Notes under the pieces: generated by a model
Told to the model about the DNA's origin: nothing
The model's database searches: none
Seen by the model: only the letters and a program-made list of their open reading frames with translations
Made by a program: the position numbers and the translations under genes
In this document: positions 1 through 8,259 of the stretch, one piece after another
Numbering within the stretch: the first letter of the stretch is position 1
How the letters are laid out: the number at the start of each line of letters is the position of its first letter
From: Colwellia sp. 39_35_sub15_T18
GTDB lineage: Bacteria > Pseudomonadota > Gammaproteobacteria > Enterobacterales > Alteromonadaceae
Assembly: GCA_002162675.1 (NCBI GenBank)
Contig: MAAE01000010.1
Span: 1-58,381 of the forward strand
DNA: 58,381 nt
Direction: 5' to 3'

Positions 1-12
1 TAGAGAACTATT

Positions 13-303
13 ATGACTATTGGTGTCACAGCAAAATTACAAGTACTTGCCGGTAAAAATAAAGAATTTGAAGCTATTTTTAAACAGTTAGTTGCCGCGG
101 TACTGACTAACGAAAAAGGCTGTTTACTTTACGCTTTTCATCAGTCTCGTGATGACGCTCAAACTTATATTGTATTAGAACAATACGCCGACGAATCAGC
201 ATTAAAAGCTCATGGTAAAACAGAGCACTACCAACATTGTGGTAAAAAAATGGCTGGTTATTTGGCTGCTGAACCGCAGATAGAGCTCATGGATAGCATT
301 TAA
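13..303 (+). CDS. Antibiotic-biosynthesis-monooxygenase (ABM) fold protein, putative quinol monooxygenase
   Basis: A 96-residue protein of the small dimeric alpha/beta-barrel ABM family, the group that includes the YgiN quinol monooxygenase. Visible hallmarks are the early 'VTAKLQV' strand, the 'EKGCLLYAFHQS' segment and 'YIVLEQYADESALKAH', which match the usual order in the family. Length is normal. It lies 33 bases ahead of an SDR oxidoreductase on the same strand, so the two are probably co-transcribed. The substrate cannot be read from sequence. The fold is fairly sure, the reaction is not. Confidence 0.75.
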   Translation: MTIGVTAKLQVLAGKNKEFEAIFKQLVAAVLTNEKGCLLYAFHQSRDDAQTYIVLEQYADESALKAHGKTEHYQHCGKKMAGYLAAEPQIELMDSI

Positions 304-336
304 AATAACAAAATAAACAAATTAAAGGTCGATAAC

Positions 337-1218
337 ATGAATCAATTCTCAGGTAAAACGGTAGTTATTAGTGGTGGCGCAGAAGGTATTGGTTTTGGTA
401 TCGCTCGTGCTATGGGTAAACAGGGAATGAATGTTGTATTAGGCGATATAGATGCCAATCAACTCGACATTGCTAAAACAAAATTAGTAAGCGAAGGTAT
501 TAATGTCTTAGCTGTGCAAATGGATGTAACTAACCTGTCCCAATGGCAAAACGTAGCCGACAAAGCGATTGAACGTTTTGGAAAAATTCACATGCTAGTT
601 AATAACGCTGGTGTTGGTAGCAACCCCGGTACTATTGAGCAAACTGACAACAAAGACTGGAGTTGGGTGCTCGATGTCAACTTAATGGGGGTTATTTATG
701 GTACGCAAACCATGGTGCCTTTAATGAAGCAACACGGCGAACAAGGTTGGTTAATTAACGTCGCGTCTATGGCAGGCATGATGGGTGTACCTACCTCTGG
801 TGCGTATACGGCCACTAAGGTCGCGGTAGTAGGTATGTCTGAAAGCTGGTATGCCGAATTAAAACCACACAACATTCAAGTATCCGTACTTTGCCCTGCT
901 TTTGTTAAAACACGCATCAATTTATCAACCCGTAATAAGCCTAGCGAGCTTAAAAGTGAAAAAGAAGATAACGCTCAACCTTCCGCTGCGGCGCAACACA
1001 TACAAAAAGTGATTGATAACGGCTTATCTCCCGCTATTGTTGGTGATCGTGTCGTTGAAGCGGTTAGTAATAAAGAACTTTATATATTTACCCATCCTAA
1101 CTACCGTAAAGTTGTACAACAACGCTTTAAAGCGATTGATGATGCTTTTGCTCGTTCTGAATCAAGCCCATTATTAGCCAGTGTTCTCGACGAAGAAGTT
1201 GTCATCTATGCAAAGTAA
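337..1218 (+). CDS. SDR family NAD(P)-dependent oxidoreductase
   Basis: A 293-residue classical short-chain dehydrogenase/reductase. The nucleotide-binding glycine motif GGAEGIG is at residues 13-19, NNAG follows at 89-92, and the catalytic Ser144-Tyr157-Lys161 triad (YTATK) is intact. An acidic Asp near residue 37 after the second strand suggests NAD preference, which is inference. It is longer than a minimal SDR by a C-terminal extension of about 40 residues. It sits in a same-strand cluster with an ABM monooxygenase and a saccharopine-dehydrogenase-like reductase, which suggests a role in lipid or aromatic redox metabolism. The substrate is unknown. Confidence 0.88.
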   Translation: MNQFSGKTVVISGGAEGIGFGIARAMGKQGMNVVLGDIDANQLDIAKTKLVSEGINVLAVQMDVTNLSQWQNVADKAIERFGKIHMLVNNAGVGSNPGTIEQTDNKDWSWVLDVNLMGVIYGTQTMVPLMKQHGEQGWLINVASMAGMMGVPTSGAYTATKVAVVGMSESWYAELKPHNIQVSVLCPAFVKTRINLSTRNKPSELKSEKEDNAQPSAAAQHIQKVIDNGLSPAIVGDRVVEAVSNKELYIFTHPNYRKVVQQRFKAIDDAFARSESSPLLASVLDEEVVIYAK

Positions 1219-1312
1219 CAATATTCAAAATAAGCGATAAGTAAAGGGGCTCCAAAAGGATGACCTATACTTCATTATTCAGAGTTAAATAAAAAATAAA
1301 AGGTAAAAGAAA

Positions 1313-2488
1313 ATGTCTACAAATAAACAATTTGGTGTCGTGGTTTACGGTGCTACAGGATATACAGGCCGCTTAGTTTGTGAATATTTAAATAATCAAT
1401 ACGGCGTAAATGGTGAAGTAAAATGGGCAATGGCTGGCCGTAGCCAAGAAAAGCTCGTGCAGGTTCGTGATGAAATGGGTATTCCAAGCGATGTGCCGTT
1501 TGTAATCGCTGATGCAGAAAAACCAGCAACAGTGCAGGCTATGCTTGAAAGTACCCAAGTTGTTTTAACTACGGTTGGTCCTTACCAAAAATACGGTTCC
1601 GATTTAGTTCGTATGTGTAGTGAAATAGGCACTGATTACGTAGATTTATGTGGTGAGCCTGCTTGGATGCATGAAATGATTGCTGCCCATGCAGAAACAG
1701 CAAAAACTAGTGGCGCACGTATTGTCTTTTCTTGTGGTTTCGACTCAGTACCTTTTGATTTAGGTGTGCACTTTTTACAAAATGCTGCCATTGAAAAATT
1801 AGCTAAGCCACTATCACGCATTAAAGGCCGTGTACGAGCGATGAAAGGCACTTTTTCAGGGGGTACTTTAGAAAGTTTTCGTTTAACCATGAAAGCGGCG
1901 GCTAAAAATCCAGAATTAATCAAAGTGCTATCTAACCCATTTTCATTAACGGGCTCATTTACGGGTCCAGAACAACCTTCAGGTATGGCGCCTATTTTTG
2001 ACCAAGATTTAAATAGCTGGTCAGCTCCCTTTGTTATGGCGACGATCAATACTAAAAACATACACCGCAGCAACTTATTATTAGCGCATCAATATGGTGA
2101 TGATTTTGTCTACGATGAAATGATGCTCACCGGCGCTGGCGAGAAAGGCGAGGCGATGGCAAAAATGGTCGCAGCAGACAAGTCAATGGCAACTGATCCG
2201 ATGAAACCGGGTGAAGGCCCGACAAAAGAAGCACGTGAAACGGGTTTCTATGATGTGTTATTTGCCGGCTCTAACAGTAATGGCGAGATCTTAATGGCCA
2301 GTGTTAAAGGCGATAAAGATCCGGGTTACGGTTCAACCTGTAAAATGATCAGTGAAAGCGCTATTTGTTTACTGAAAAATTTAGATGCTGCTGGTGGCGG
2401 TATCTGGACACCTGCTTCAGCAATGGGCACTTTATTAATTGACCGTTTGCAAGAAAATGCCGGATTAACTTTCCAGTTAGAAGGTTAG
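1313..2488 (+). CDS. Saccharopine dehydrogenase-like NAD(P)-binding reductase (trans-acting enoyl reductase type)
   Basis: A 391-residue protein starting with a Rossmann segment, 'VVYGATGYTGRLVCEYL', close to the N-terminus. It continues with the 'YVDLCGE' and 'SCGFDSVPFDLG' segments typical of the saccharopine-dehydrogenase-like/trans-acting enoyl reductase family. Members of this family reduce lipid or polyketide intermediates in some bacteria, while many have no known substrate. It follows the SDR gene after about 94 bases that show no terminator, so it may share its transcript. An AGGTAAAAGAAA ribosome-binding stretch precedes the ATG. The family call is good, the function is open. Confidence 0.8.
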   Translation: MSTNKQFGVVVYGATGYTGRLVCEYLNNQYGVNGEVKWAMAGRSQEKLVQVRDEMGIPSDVPFVIADAEKPATVQAMLESTQVVLTTVGPYQKYGSDLVRMCSEIGTDYVDLCGEPAWMHEMIAAHAETAKTSGARIVFSCGFDSVPFDLGVHFLQNAAIEKLAKPLSRIKGRVRAMKGTFSGGTLESFRLTMKAAAKNPELIKVLSNPFSLTGSFTGPEQPSGMAPIFDQDLNSWSAPFVMATINTKNIHRSNLLLAHQYGDDFVYDEMMLTGAGEKGEAMAKMVAADKSMATDPMKPGEGPTKEARETGFYDVLFAGSNSNGEILMASVKGDKDPGYGSTCKMISESAICLLKNLDAAGGGIWTPASAMGTLLIDRLQENAGLTFQLEG

Positions 2489-2514
2489 TTATACCATTAG
2501 CATAAACTGCTCAG

Positions 2515-2545
2515 TTTTATAGTGTGTTTACCGCACACTATAAAA
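2515..2545. terminator. Bidirectional rho-independent terminator
   Basis: A perfect 12-bp stem, TTTTATAGTGTG (2515-2526) with CACACTATAAAA (2534-2545) and a 7-base loop. It lies exactly between the converging reductase and cyclophilin genes. The A/T ends of the stem supply a U-tract in either direction. Confidence 0.85.
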
Positions 2546-2552
2546 CGCGCAT

Positions 2553-3410
2553 TCAATTCGGTAATTTAACTAAACGGCTTCTAATTGGCACTTGGCAAAC
2601 ATCAAGCACGGGTGGCGGTTTTTTATAAAAAAACTCATGGTCACGGGCACGGCGTTTTACTAAACGCTCGGTAAAAGCTGCTGATTCCGTGCTTTCAACT
2701 TCAATGATAATTCGCTCTGCTTTTGGCACATCACTCATTAGTTTCATGCTAATAATAGCAGTATGTTTTCGGCTATCTACCGCATATTCCCCTTCAATAA
2801 CTGACGTACGCTGTATTGCTTGAATATGTTCCATGCCATAAACCACACGACCAAAAATGGTCATTATTCTGTCTAAATAGCGCGGTGCTTGGCCAATAAC
2901 AAAATAAAAATGGCTTGAGGCAGAATCAGCGTCGTTACCGCGCGCCATCGCCAACGTTCCCGGGCAGTGAGTTAGCCAAGCACGGTTGTTATTATCATTC
3001 GCTAAAGCAAAGCCTGCTTGAAATCCCGTTTGCGGCGCAAATAAATCACCTTTTTGCACTGCCGTAAACGGTGTGTTTTTATCGATTGAAAACTCCCCTT
3101 CTATTGCTAGTACAGGCACTAATTTATCTTTTTTACTGCCATCTTTTGGCCCTGCTTGGGCAACAAAACCATCAATAACGCGGTAAAACGTAGTGCCATC
3201 ATAAAAGGACTTTTTAACTAGTGCTGAAAATTGCTCAACATGCTTAGGTGAAAACTGCGGTGCCAGTTCAATCACCACTTTACCGTGGGGTAAGGTTAAT
3301 AATACGGTATTATTGACATCTAACGCTCGCCATTGCTGATCAGTAGCGTTATCAGCACCGCAAGCACTAATAAATGCAAAATAAAACAGCACAAGTAACG
3401 TCTTAAACAT
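2553..3410 (-). CDS. Secreted cyclophilin-type peptidyl-prolyl isomerase (putative lipoprotein)
   Basis: A 285-residue protein with a hydrophobic N-terminus ending in 'FISAC', a plausible lipobox, so it is probably lipid-anchored in the periplasm. The cyclophilin core follows: 'VVIELAPQFSPKHVEQF', then 'TTFYRVIDGFVAQAG' and, further on, 'LAMARGNDADSASSHFYF'. The family catalyses cis-trans isomerisation of Xaa-Pro bonds and assists envelope protein folding. A C-terminal extension of about 60 residues is basic and unlike the core. A GAGGG ribosome-binding site lies 9 bases before the ATG. It stands alone between a bidirectional terminator and a divergent gene. Confidence 0.85.
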   Translation of the reverse strand: MFKTLLVLFYFAFISACGADNATDQQWRALDVNNTVLLTLPHGKVVIELAPQFSPKHVEQFSALVKKSFYDGTTFYRVIDGFVAQAGPKDGSKKDKLVPVLAIEGEFSIDKNTPFTAVQKGDLFAPQTGFQAGFALANDNNNRAWLTHCPGTLAMARGNDADSASSHFYFVIGQAPRYLDRIMTIFGRVVYGMEHIQAIQRTSVIEGEYAVDSRKHTAIISMKLMSDVPKAERIIIEVESTESAAFTERLVKRRARDHEFFYKKPPPVLDVCQVPIRSRLVKLPN

Positions 3411-3523
3411 TGAATAAATCCCTCAATCCGAATAAATGTCATCATCATTTTAGCGAAGTAAATTCAATGCTATCATAGCGCCAACAAAAATCCCAAATCG
3501 CATACCTTATTGCGGAGTCATCA

Positions 3524-4234
3524 ATGAACAAAAGTCTGGTCACTAACTTTATCGCCTTAATATGTACCCTTGTTGGTTTCATTTTAGGGAGCCATATTGT
3601 CTATACAACTGGTCTGTTCGCCTTATCTGGCGCAATAACCAATTGGCTTGCTGTACACATGCTCTTTGAAAAAGTGCCGCTACTTTATGGTTCTGGCGTT
3701 ATTCCTGCCCGCTTTGAAGAATTTAAAATTGCCATTCGCCAACTGATGATGGAACAATTTTTCACTAAAGAAAATATCGACCGTTTTTTATCAACTGGCT
3801 CAGGTGCGGCCAGCAGCATTGATCTAACACCGGTTATTGAAAAAATTGATTTAACCCCTGCTTTTAATAACTTAGTTGCCGTAATAGAAGATTCTTCTTT
3901 TGCGCCCATGCTGGCTATGGTTGGTGGTAGTGAAGCTTTACAGCCGATGAAAGAGCCTTTTATCAAAAAAATGAAAATCTCAATACAAGAGATCAGCCAA
4001 AGTGAACAGTTCAATAATTTACTACGCGAAGAATTAGAGCAGCCTGATATGATCGCCAATATGCAAGAAAAGGTCAGTAATATTATTGAAAAACGTCTCA
4101 ATGAATTAACACCACAACTAGTAAAAGAAATTATTCAAACCATGATCAAGAAACACCTAGGCTGGCTAGTGGTTTGGGGTGGCGTTTTTGGTGGTGTTAT
4201 TGGTTTGATTGCCGCGTTGACTAATACTTTTTAA
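3524..4234 (+). CDS. DUF445 family membrane-associated protein
   Basis: A 236-residue protein with hydrophobic segments at both ends: an N-terminal 'FIALICTLVGFILGSHIVYTTG' type helix and a C-terminal 'GWLVVWGGVFGGVIGLIAAL' helix. The middle is soluble and helical. The N-terminal 'GAITNWLAVHMLFE' segment is the recognisable DUF445 signature (residues about 37-50). This family has no established function. The gene is monocistronic and divergent from the cyclophilin. Its length is close to that of other short DUF445 proteins. Confidence 0.8.
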   Translation: MNKSLVTNFIALICTLVGFILGSHIVYTTGLFALSGAITNWLAVHMLFEKVPLLYGSGVIPARFEEFKIAIRQLMMEQFFTKENIDRFLSTGSGAASSIDLTPVIEKIDLTPAFNNLVAVIEDSSFAPMLAMVGGSEALQPMKEPFIKKMKISIQEISQSEQFNNLLREELEQPDMIANMQEKVSNIIEKRLNELTPQLVKEIIQTMIKKHLGWLVVWGGVFGGVIGLIAALTNTF

Positions 4235-4385
4235 CTTAAGTTAATTCAATACAAACAATTGATAAGCTATGACCCGTAAAATGGTGTGCTTGAACGATGC
4301 AATATCACGAAATGACTCAACTTTGATTGTATTTCAACCCATTAAAAACTGTAACATATCATATAATCAACTGCGTAAAATCAAG

Positions 4386-4754
4386 CTACTTTTTCTTGGT
4401 TAACACGTAATTTAAGAATAACGTACTTAATACAGTAAGAATTAGTGTCATGGTAGAGTTAAGAAATGATTCAATTTTTTTAGCGTCCGCTGCAATATTT
4501 CCGAACCAATTAAAGATAACCCAAACTATTAAGCACGTGATAACCAGAGATACCGCAATACTTAGGAAAGCTAAAGAATATAGTCCAGCTATTTTAATTC
4601 TCTTAATATGCTTAGATAAAAAATATTCATCCTGTCTTTCAAGGCCATCTAAGTGCTCTTTGCTTGGTGGGGTGTCTTTAGAGATGGACTTAGCAACTTT
4701 ATCGCTACTTGTTTTTTTTAGTAACTCTAAAAGAGACTCATTTTCTGATGCCAT
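4386..4754 (-). CDS. Small two-helix membrane protein, candidate toxin of a Panacea (PanAT) pair
   Basis: A 122-residue protein I do not recognise by sequence. Residues 1-50 are charged and soluble. Two strongly hydrophobic segments follow at about 56-84 ('LYSLAFLSIAVSLVITCLIV') and 98-118 ('TMTLILTVLSTLFLNYVL'), and the protein ends in KKK. The start codon lies 4 bases after the stop of the upstream SocA/Panacea-domain gene, so the two form a tight bicistron. Panacea domains are known to neutralise many unrelated toxins, including small membrane proteins, so a toxin role is a reasonable inference. It could also be a membrane partner with another job. Confidence 0.55.
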   Translation of the reverse strand: MASENESLLELLKKTSSDKVAKSISKDTPPSKEHLDGLERQDEYFLSKHIKRIKIAGLYSLAFLSIAVSLVITCLIVWVIFNWFGNIAADAKKIESFLNSTMTLILTVLSTLFLNYVLTKKK

Positions 4755-4758
4755 TTAA

Positions 4759-5289
4759 TTAAGAAGCCTTCTGCAAGAAGTCCGTAACCTGCTGTTTATA
4801 AAAAGTTTCAATTTTATGGTTTTCTATTACCACATGGCGCTCACCAGCTTTAAAGCTATCACTCCATGGTGTGCCTGCTTGGTGTGTCATGTTTACTAAA
4901 TCAAAACCCGTATATTGCTTATATACAGACCAAACAAAATCTAAAACTTGCTTCAAGTTAGTATCAGAATCTTCAACCTTGGGGATTATTGTATCAAAGC
5001 TAAAATTGTCAGGATCATCATCAAGATCATTAAACTTAAACTCTGTTGCATATTCCTTTATTGGATTACTGCCAAATTTTTTAAATGAATGATACAAGGA
5101 TGGAATCACCGGGCCATGTTGCCATGCTTCGACATGCTCCCCGCCTAAAATATTTTTACTTAAAACAGCAAGACCCCAACCATGAGCAATGTAAACAATT
5201 TTCATTAATTTTAACGTAGACATGTTTATATTTTCAGAGTGAGCTTTATCGATAAAATAGTTAGCTATTTGTGATGATTCATAACTCAT
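4759..5289 (-). CDS. Panacea/SocA-like (DUF4065) domain protein, probable antitoxin
   Basis: A 176-residue protein beginning 'MSYESSQIANYFIDKAH'. The stretch 'STLKLMKIVYIAHGWGLAV' followed by 'EAWQHGPVIPSLYHSFKKFG' is the diagnostic core of the DUF4065 domain, found in SocA (a proteolytic adaptor antitoxin of Caulobacter) and in Panacea antitoxins. I chose the internal ATG at 5289 because a strong AAGGAGG sits just before it; the longer frame back to 5418 would begin within or upstream of the promoter. It is the first gene of a bicistron with a small membrane protein, the usual layout for a PanAT module. The domain call is strong; the partner's toxicity is untested. Confidence 0.82.
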   Translation of the reverse strand: MSYESSQIANYFIDKAHSENINMSTLKLMKIVYIAHGWGLAVLSKNILGGEHVEAWQHGPVIPSLYHSFKKFGSNPIKEYATEFKFNDLDDDPDNFSFDTIIPKVEDSDTNLKQVLDFVWSVYKQYTGFDLVNMTHQAGTPWSDSFKAGERHVVIENHKIETFYKQQVTDFLQKAS

Positions 5290-5310
5290 AATGCCTCCTT
5301 CTCTTTGAGT

Positions 5311-5363
5311 ACTGTGTAAGTAAACAGTGTTGTCAGTATAACGAGATAAACTAATTGATACAA
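5311..5363 (-). promoter_or_regulatory. Probable promoter and operator of the Panacea bicistron
   Basis: Read on the minus strand, a TATACT -10 box (5335-5340) lies 17 bases downstream of a weak TTGTAT -35 (5358-5363). Between the -10 box and the ribosome-binding site is a short dyad, ACTGT (5311-5315) with ACAGT (5324-5328), where an autoregulator could bind. The -10 is good and the -35 poor, so this is a moderate call. Confidence 0.45.
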
Positions 5364-5418
5364 TCATAATGGGGATTAATCGTGAGCAAATCAAATAAAT
5401 TGAACATTTAATGAACAT

Positions 5419-5719
5419 GAGATGATTGACACTCCATGCTTAAACCAAGCAATTGATCTATTAATTGTTCATATATCTCCGTTTGAAAATAAAACCCCGT
5501 ATGCAATAAAAGCAACTAACCATCACAATACTCGACTCGACAAAAAACAATAAAAACCTACTTACACAACCCAAGCAACAAAATTAGTCTTAAAATATGC
5601 ATTAAAAATCCTTAATCTTAACGCACTTTTGAGCTATGCTTGCATCTCACTATTTCTTTCAATGCAAGCGGTTTAATTCATTAACATTGAAGCGCTCAAA
5701 TATAAGGTAAATTTCAGTC
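5419..5719. other. Intergenic region between the Panacea pair and the aminotransferase
   Basis: About 300 AT-rich bases with no coding frame I can support. The right end supplies the aminotransferase leader with an AAGGTAA ribosome-binding site 10 bases before its ATG at 5720. No hairpin or repeat stands out. Confidence 0.5.
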
Positions 5720-6910
5720 ATGTTTGCTAGCTTAAAAGCTTTGCCTGCCGATCCTATTTTAGGGCTATTAGCTAAATACCGAGAAGATACAAACCCAAAG
5801 AAAATTGATTTGGGTGTTGGCGTTTATAAAAATGAAGCCGGTGAAACAACCGTGCTTGATTGTGTAAAAAAAGCCGAGCAGCATCGCACTGATACCGAAA
5901 CCAGTAAAGTTTACATTGGTCCAACCGGCTCACCCCTTTTTAATGATGAAATGGCTAACCTTATTTTTGGCGCAGATCACAAAGTATTAAACGAAAACCG
6001 TGCTCGTACGGTTTCTACTCCCGGTGGTACTGGTGCGCTACGCGTCGCGGCTGAATTTATTAAATCATGTAAAGCTGGTGCCACTATTTGGGTGAGTAAC
6101 CCAACGTGGGCAAACCATACAGGCTTGTTTGAAGCGGCAGGTTTAACGGTAAAAACTTACCCTTACTATGATCATGAAAACAAAAATTTAGATTTTGACG
6201 GTATGTTAGCTGTACTTAAACAAGTGCCTAGCGACGATGCCGTGTTATTACACGCTTGTTGTCATAACCCAAGTGGTATGGACTTGAATCAAGAGCAATG
6301 GCAACAAGTTGCTGACGTGGCTAAATCAGTTGGTTTTACTCCCGTTGTCGACATGGCTTACCAAGGTTTCGGACAAGGTTTAGACGAAGATGCTTACGGT
6401 TTACGCTTAATGGCTGAATCAGTAAATGAAATGGTTGTTTGTAGCTCGTGTTCGAAAAACTTCGGTTTATATCGTGAACGCATTGGTGCTTGTACTATTA
6501 TTGGTGCATCAAGCTTACAGGTTGATATTGCCAATTCGGTATTATTGTCTGTGGTACGCGTTATCTATTCTATGCCGCCAGCACATGGTGCGGCACTGGT
6601 TGAAACCATTTTATCGTCAGACGAACTACGTAACGAATGGTATCGTGAATTAGCTGAAATGCGTAATCGCATTAACGGTAACCGCCAGTTAATTGTTGAT
6701 AAGCTAGTAGAAAACGGCGTAACACGCGACTTTAGCTTTATCACTCGCCAAGCGGGTATGTTCTCTTTCTTAGGTATAACCCCTGAGCAAGTACAGCAGT
6801 TGCAAGATGAATACAGCATCTATATGGTCGGCTCTAGCCGCATGAGTATTGCTGGTATTGCTAACAGCAATGTTGACTACTTGGCGCAATCAATTGCCAA
6901 AGTGCTCTAG
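5720..6910 (+). CDS. Aspartate/aromatic amino acid aminotransferase
   Basis: A 396-residue fold-type I PLP enzyme of the AspC/TyrB group, which moves amino groups between aspartate or aromatic amino acids and 2-oxoglutarate. The N-terminal 'LPADPILGLLAKYREDTNPKK' and 'IDLGVGVYKNE' are signature segments. 'HACCHNPSGMD' contains the PLP-contacting Asn, 'SCSKNFGLYRERIG' holds the Schiff-base Lys, and the conserved C-terminal substrate-binding Arg is in 'SSRMSIAGI'. Length is exactly typical. AspC and TyrB cannot be told apart safely here, so no symbol is given. It stands alone, followed by a dispersed repeat hairpin. Confidence 0.93.
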   Translation: MFASLKALPADPILGLLAKYREDTNPKKIDLGVGVYKNEAGETTVLDCVKKAEQHRTDTETSKVYIGPTGSPLFNDEMANLIFGADHKVLNENRARTVSTPGGTGALRVAAEFIKSCKAGATIWVSNPTWANHTGLFEAAGLTVKTYPYYDHENKNLDFDGMLAVLKQVPSDDAVLLHACCHNPSGMDLNQEQWQQVADVAKSVGFTPVVDMAYQGFGQGLDEDAYGLRLMAESVNEMVVCSSCSKNFGLYRERIGACTIIGASSLQVDIANSVLLSVVRVIYSMPPAHGAALVETILSSDELRNEWYRELAEMRNRINGNRQLIVDKLVENGVTRDFSFITRQAGMFSFLGITPEQVQQLQDEYSIYMVGSSRMSIAGIANSNVDYLAQSIAKVL

Positions 6911-6947
6911 TTTATAAAAGTACTAATTTATAACAATATGCTCCACC

Positions 6948-6997
6948 TGTAGGCGGGAATTTATTCGCGTGAACAAAACAATATGTTCCTGCCTACA
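6948..6997. repeat. REP-like dispersed repeat hairpin
   Basis: An imperfect palindrome: TGTAGGCGGGAAT at the left (6948-6960) pairs with ATGTTCCTGCCTACA at the right (6983-6997). Its core (GGCGGGAATTTATTCGCG) recurs as its reverse complement, with changes, beside the polA 3' end (13895-13979). That recurrence marks it as a genomic repeat family and not only a terminator. Confidence 0.6.
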
Positions 6998-7029
6998 AAA
7001 GCAATTCATTATATTTACAAGGTTTAACT

Positions 7030-7662
7030 GTGACAGTTTCTGGTAACTTATTTATTCTTTCAGCGCCTAGCGGTGCAGGAAAGTCCAGCTTAATCAAAGC
7101 ATTATTAGAGCAAGGAGAGCAAGAGTCGACAAGACCCATGCAAGTGTCGGTATCTCACACTACTCGCGAGCCACGCCCCGGTGAAAATAATGGTGAACAT
7201 TATCATTTTGTCTCTGTTGAAAGTTTTAAAAAACAAATAAAGCAAAATGCCTTTTATGAGCATGCCGAAGTATTTGGTAATTATTATGGTACTTCTGAAG
7301 CCGCCATTGATGCACAACTTGCACAAGGTATTGATGTTTTTCTTGATATTGATTGGCAAGGCGCACAACAAGTGCGTATGAAGAAACCATCAGTGACTAC
7401 CATATTCATTAGTCCACCTTCAAAAAAAGAGCTAGAAAGTCGATTACGTGGCCGAGGTCAAGACAGTGAAGACATCATCGCTGACCGCATGGCACAGGCT
7501 CAAGGGGAGTGCTCCCACTTCCAAGAATTTGACTACATAGTGATTAATGATAACTTTGCACAAGCGTTAGTTGACCTTACCACCATAGTGAAGAATCAGC
7601 GCTTAAAGCGCAGCCAACAAGTTGCGCAACATAAAGTTTTGCTTGATGAGTTAATTTGTTAA
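7030..7662 (+). CDS. gmk: Guanylate kinase
   Basis: A 210-residue enzyme that phosphorylates GMP to GDP with ATP, essential for the guanine nucleotide supply. The P-loop '[15 protein letters not shown]' is near the N-terminus, followed by the GMP-binding '[21 protein letters not shown]' region, which is split here only by ordinary variation, and by '[13 protein letters not shown]'. The start is GTG at 7030. It sits upstream of rpoZ and spoT, the conserved gammaproteobacterial order, which couples nucleotide supply with the stringent response. Confidence 0.96.
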   Translation: MTVSGNLFILSAPSGAGKSSLIKALLEQGEQESTRPMQVSVSHTTREPRPGENNGEHYHFVSVESFKKQIKQNAFYEHAEVFGNYYGTSEAAIDAQLAQGIDVFLDIDWQGAQQVRMKKPSVTTIFISPPSKKELESRLRGRGQDSEDIIADRMAQAQGECSHFQEFDYIVINDNFAQALVDLTTIVKNQRLKRSQQVAQHKVLLDELIC

Positions 7663-7780
7663 CAAAAAATTAATCAGAGAAAATAATGATTTCAAAAGCC
7701 AATGCGGCTTTTACTTGCTAAATGACCTAGCTGTCAGTAAAATGCAGCGCTATTTTATTAATTTAAGTTGGAGTGACCAA

Positions 7781-8068
7781 ATGGCTCGCGTAACTGTTGA
7801 AGATGCCGTAGAAAAAATCGGTAATCGTTTTGATTTGGTGTTAGTCGCATCACGTCGTGCTCGTCAAATTGCAACGGGCGGTAAAGATGCTTTGGTTGAT
7901 GTTGAAAATGACAAACCAACCGTTTTAGCTTTGCGTGAAATTGAAGCAGGTTTAGTCACCTCTAGTTCAATGGACATGTCTGATCGTCAAGAACAAATTC
8001 AACAAGATACTGCTGAATTAGATGCTGTTGCTGCAATTGTTGGTGAACAACCACAAGAACTAGGTTAA
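7781..8068 (+). CDS. rpoZ: RNA polymerase omega subunit
   Basis: A 95-residue small subunit of RNA polymerase that helps assemble beta' and mediates ppGpp sensing in proteobacteria. The ATG at 7781 was chosen because '[20 protein letters not shown]' is the canonical N-terminus and a GGAG lies 7 bases before it; the frame is open back to 7715 but that extension is not family-like. '[12 protein letters not shown]' is the conserved core. The C-terminus is acidic and Gln-rich, as usual. It lies between gmk and spoT and ends at a strong terminator. Confidence 0.95.
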   Translation: MARVTVEDAVEKIGNRFDLVLVASRRARQIATGGKDALVDVENDKPTVLALREIEAGLVTSSSMDMSDRQEQIQQDTAELDAVAAIVGEQPQELG

Positions 8069-8100
8069 TTAAAGCGTATAACCGCTAAATTTAACCTGAA

Positions 8101-8150
8101 AACGCGTAACTTTTCTCTATGATAATAGAAAATAAGTTACGCGTTTTTTA
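8101..8150 (+). terminator. Rho-independent terminator after rpoZ
   Basis: A perfect 12-bp stem, AACGCGTAACTT (8101-8112) with AAGTTACGCGTT (8134-8145), followed by a T run to 8149. It separates gmk-rpoZ from spoT, so spoT probably has its own promoter in 8151-8259. Confidence 0.88.
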
Positions 8151-8259
8151 TTGCTCGTTATAACACTTATCAATTTTCTTTGCATTTAGCGCAAAGCCAC
8201 GTATTCTAGCCTTGTAATCACATTATTTATTTTAGTTTGCCGTCAATTTGGAGCGATAG

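Noticed and set aside
5290..5418. N-terminal extension of the Panacea gene to 5418
   Set aside because: The extension covers the promoter and dyad and lacks a ribosome-binding site; ATG 5289 has AAGGAGG.
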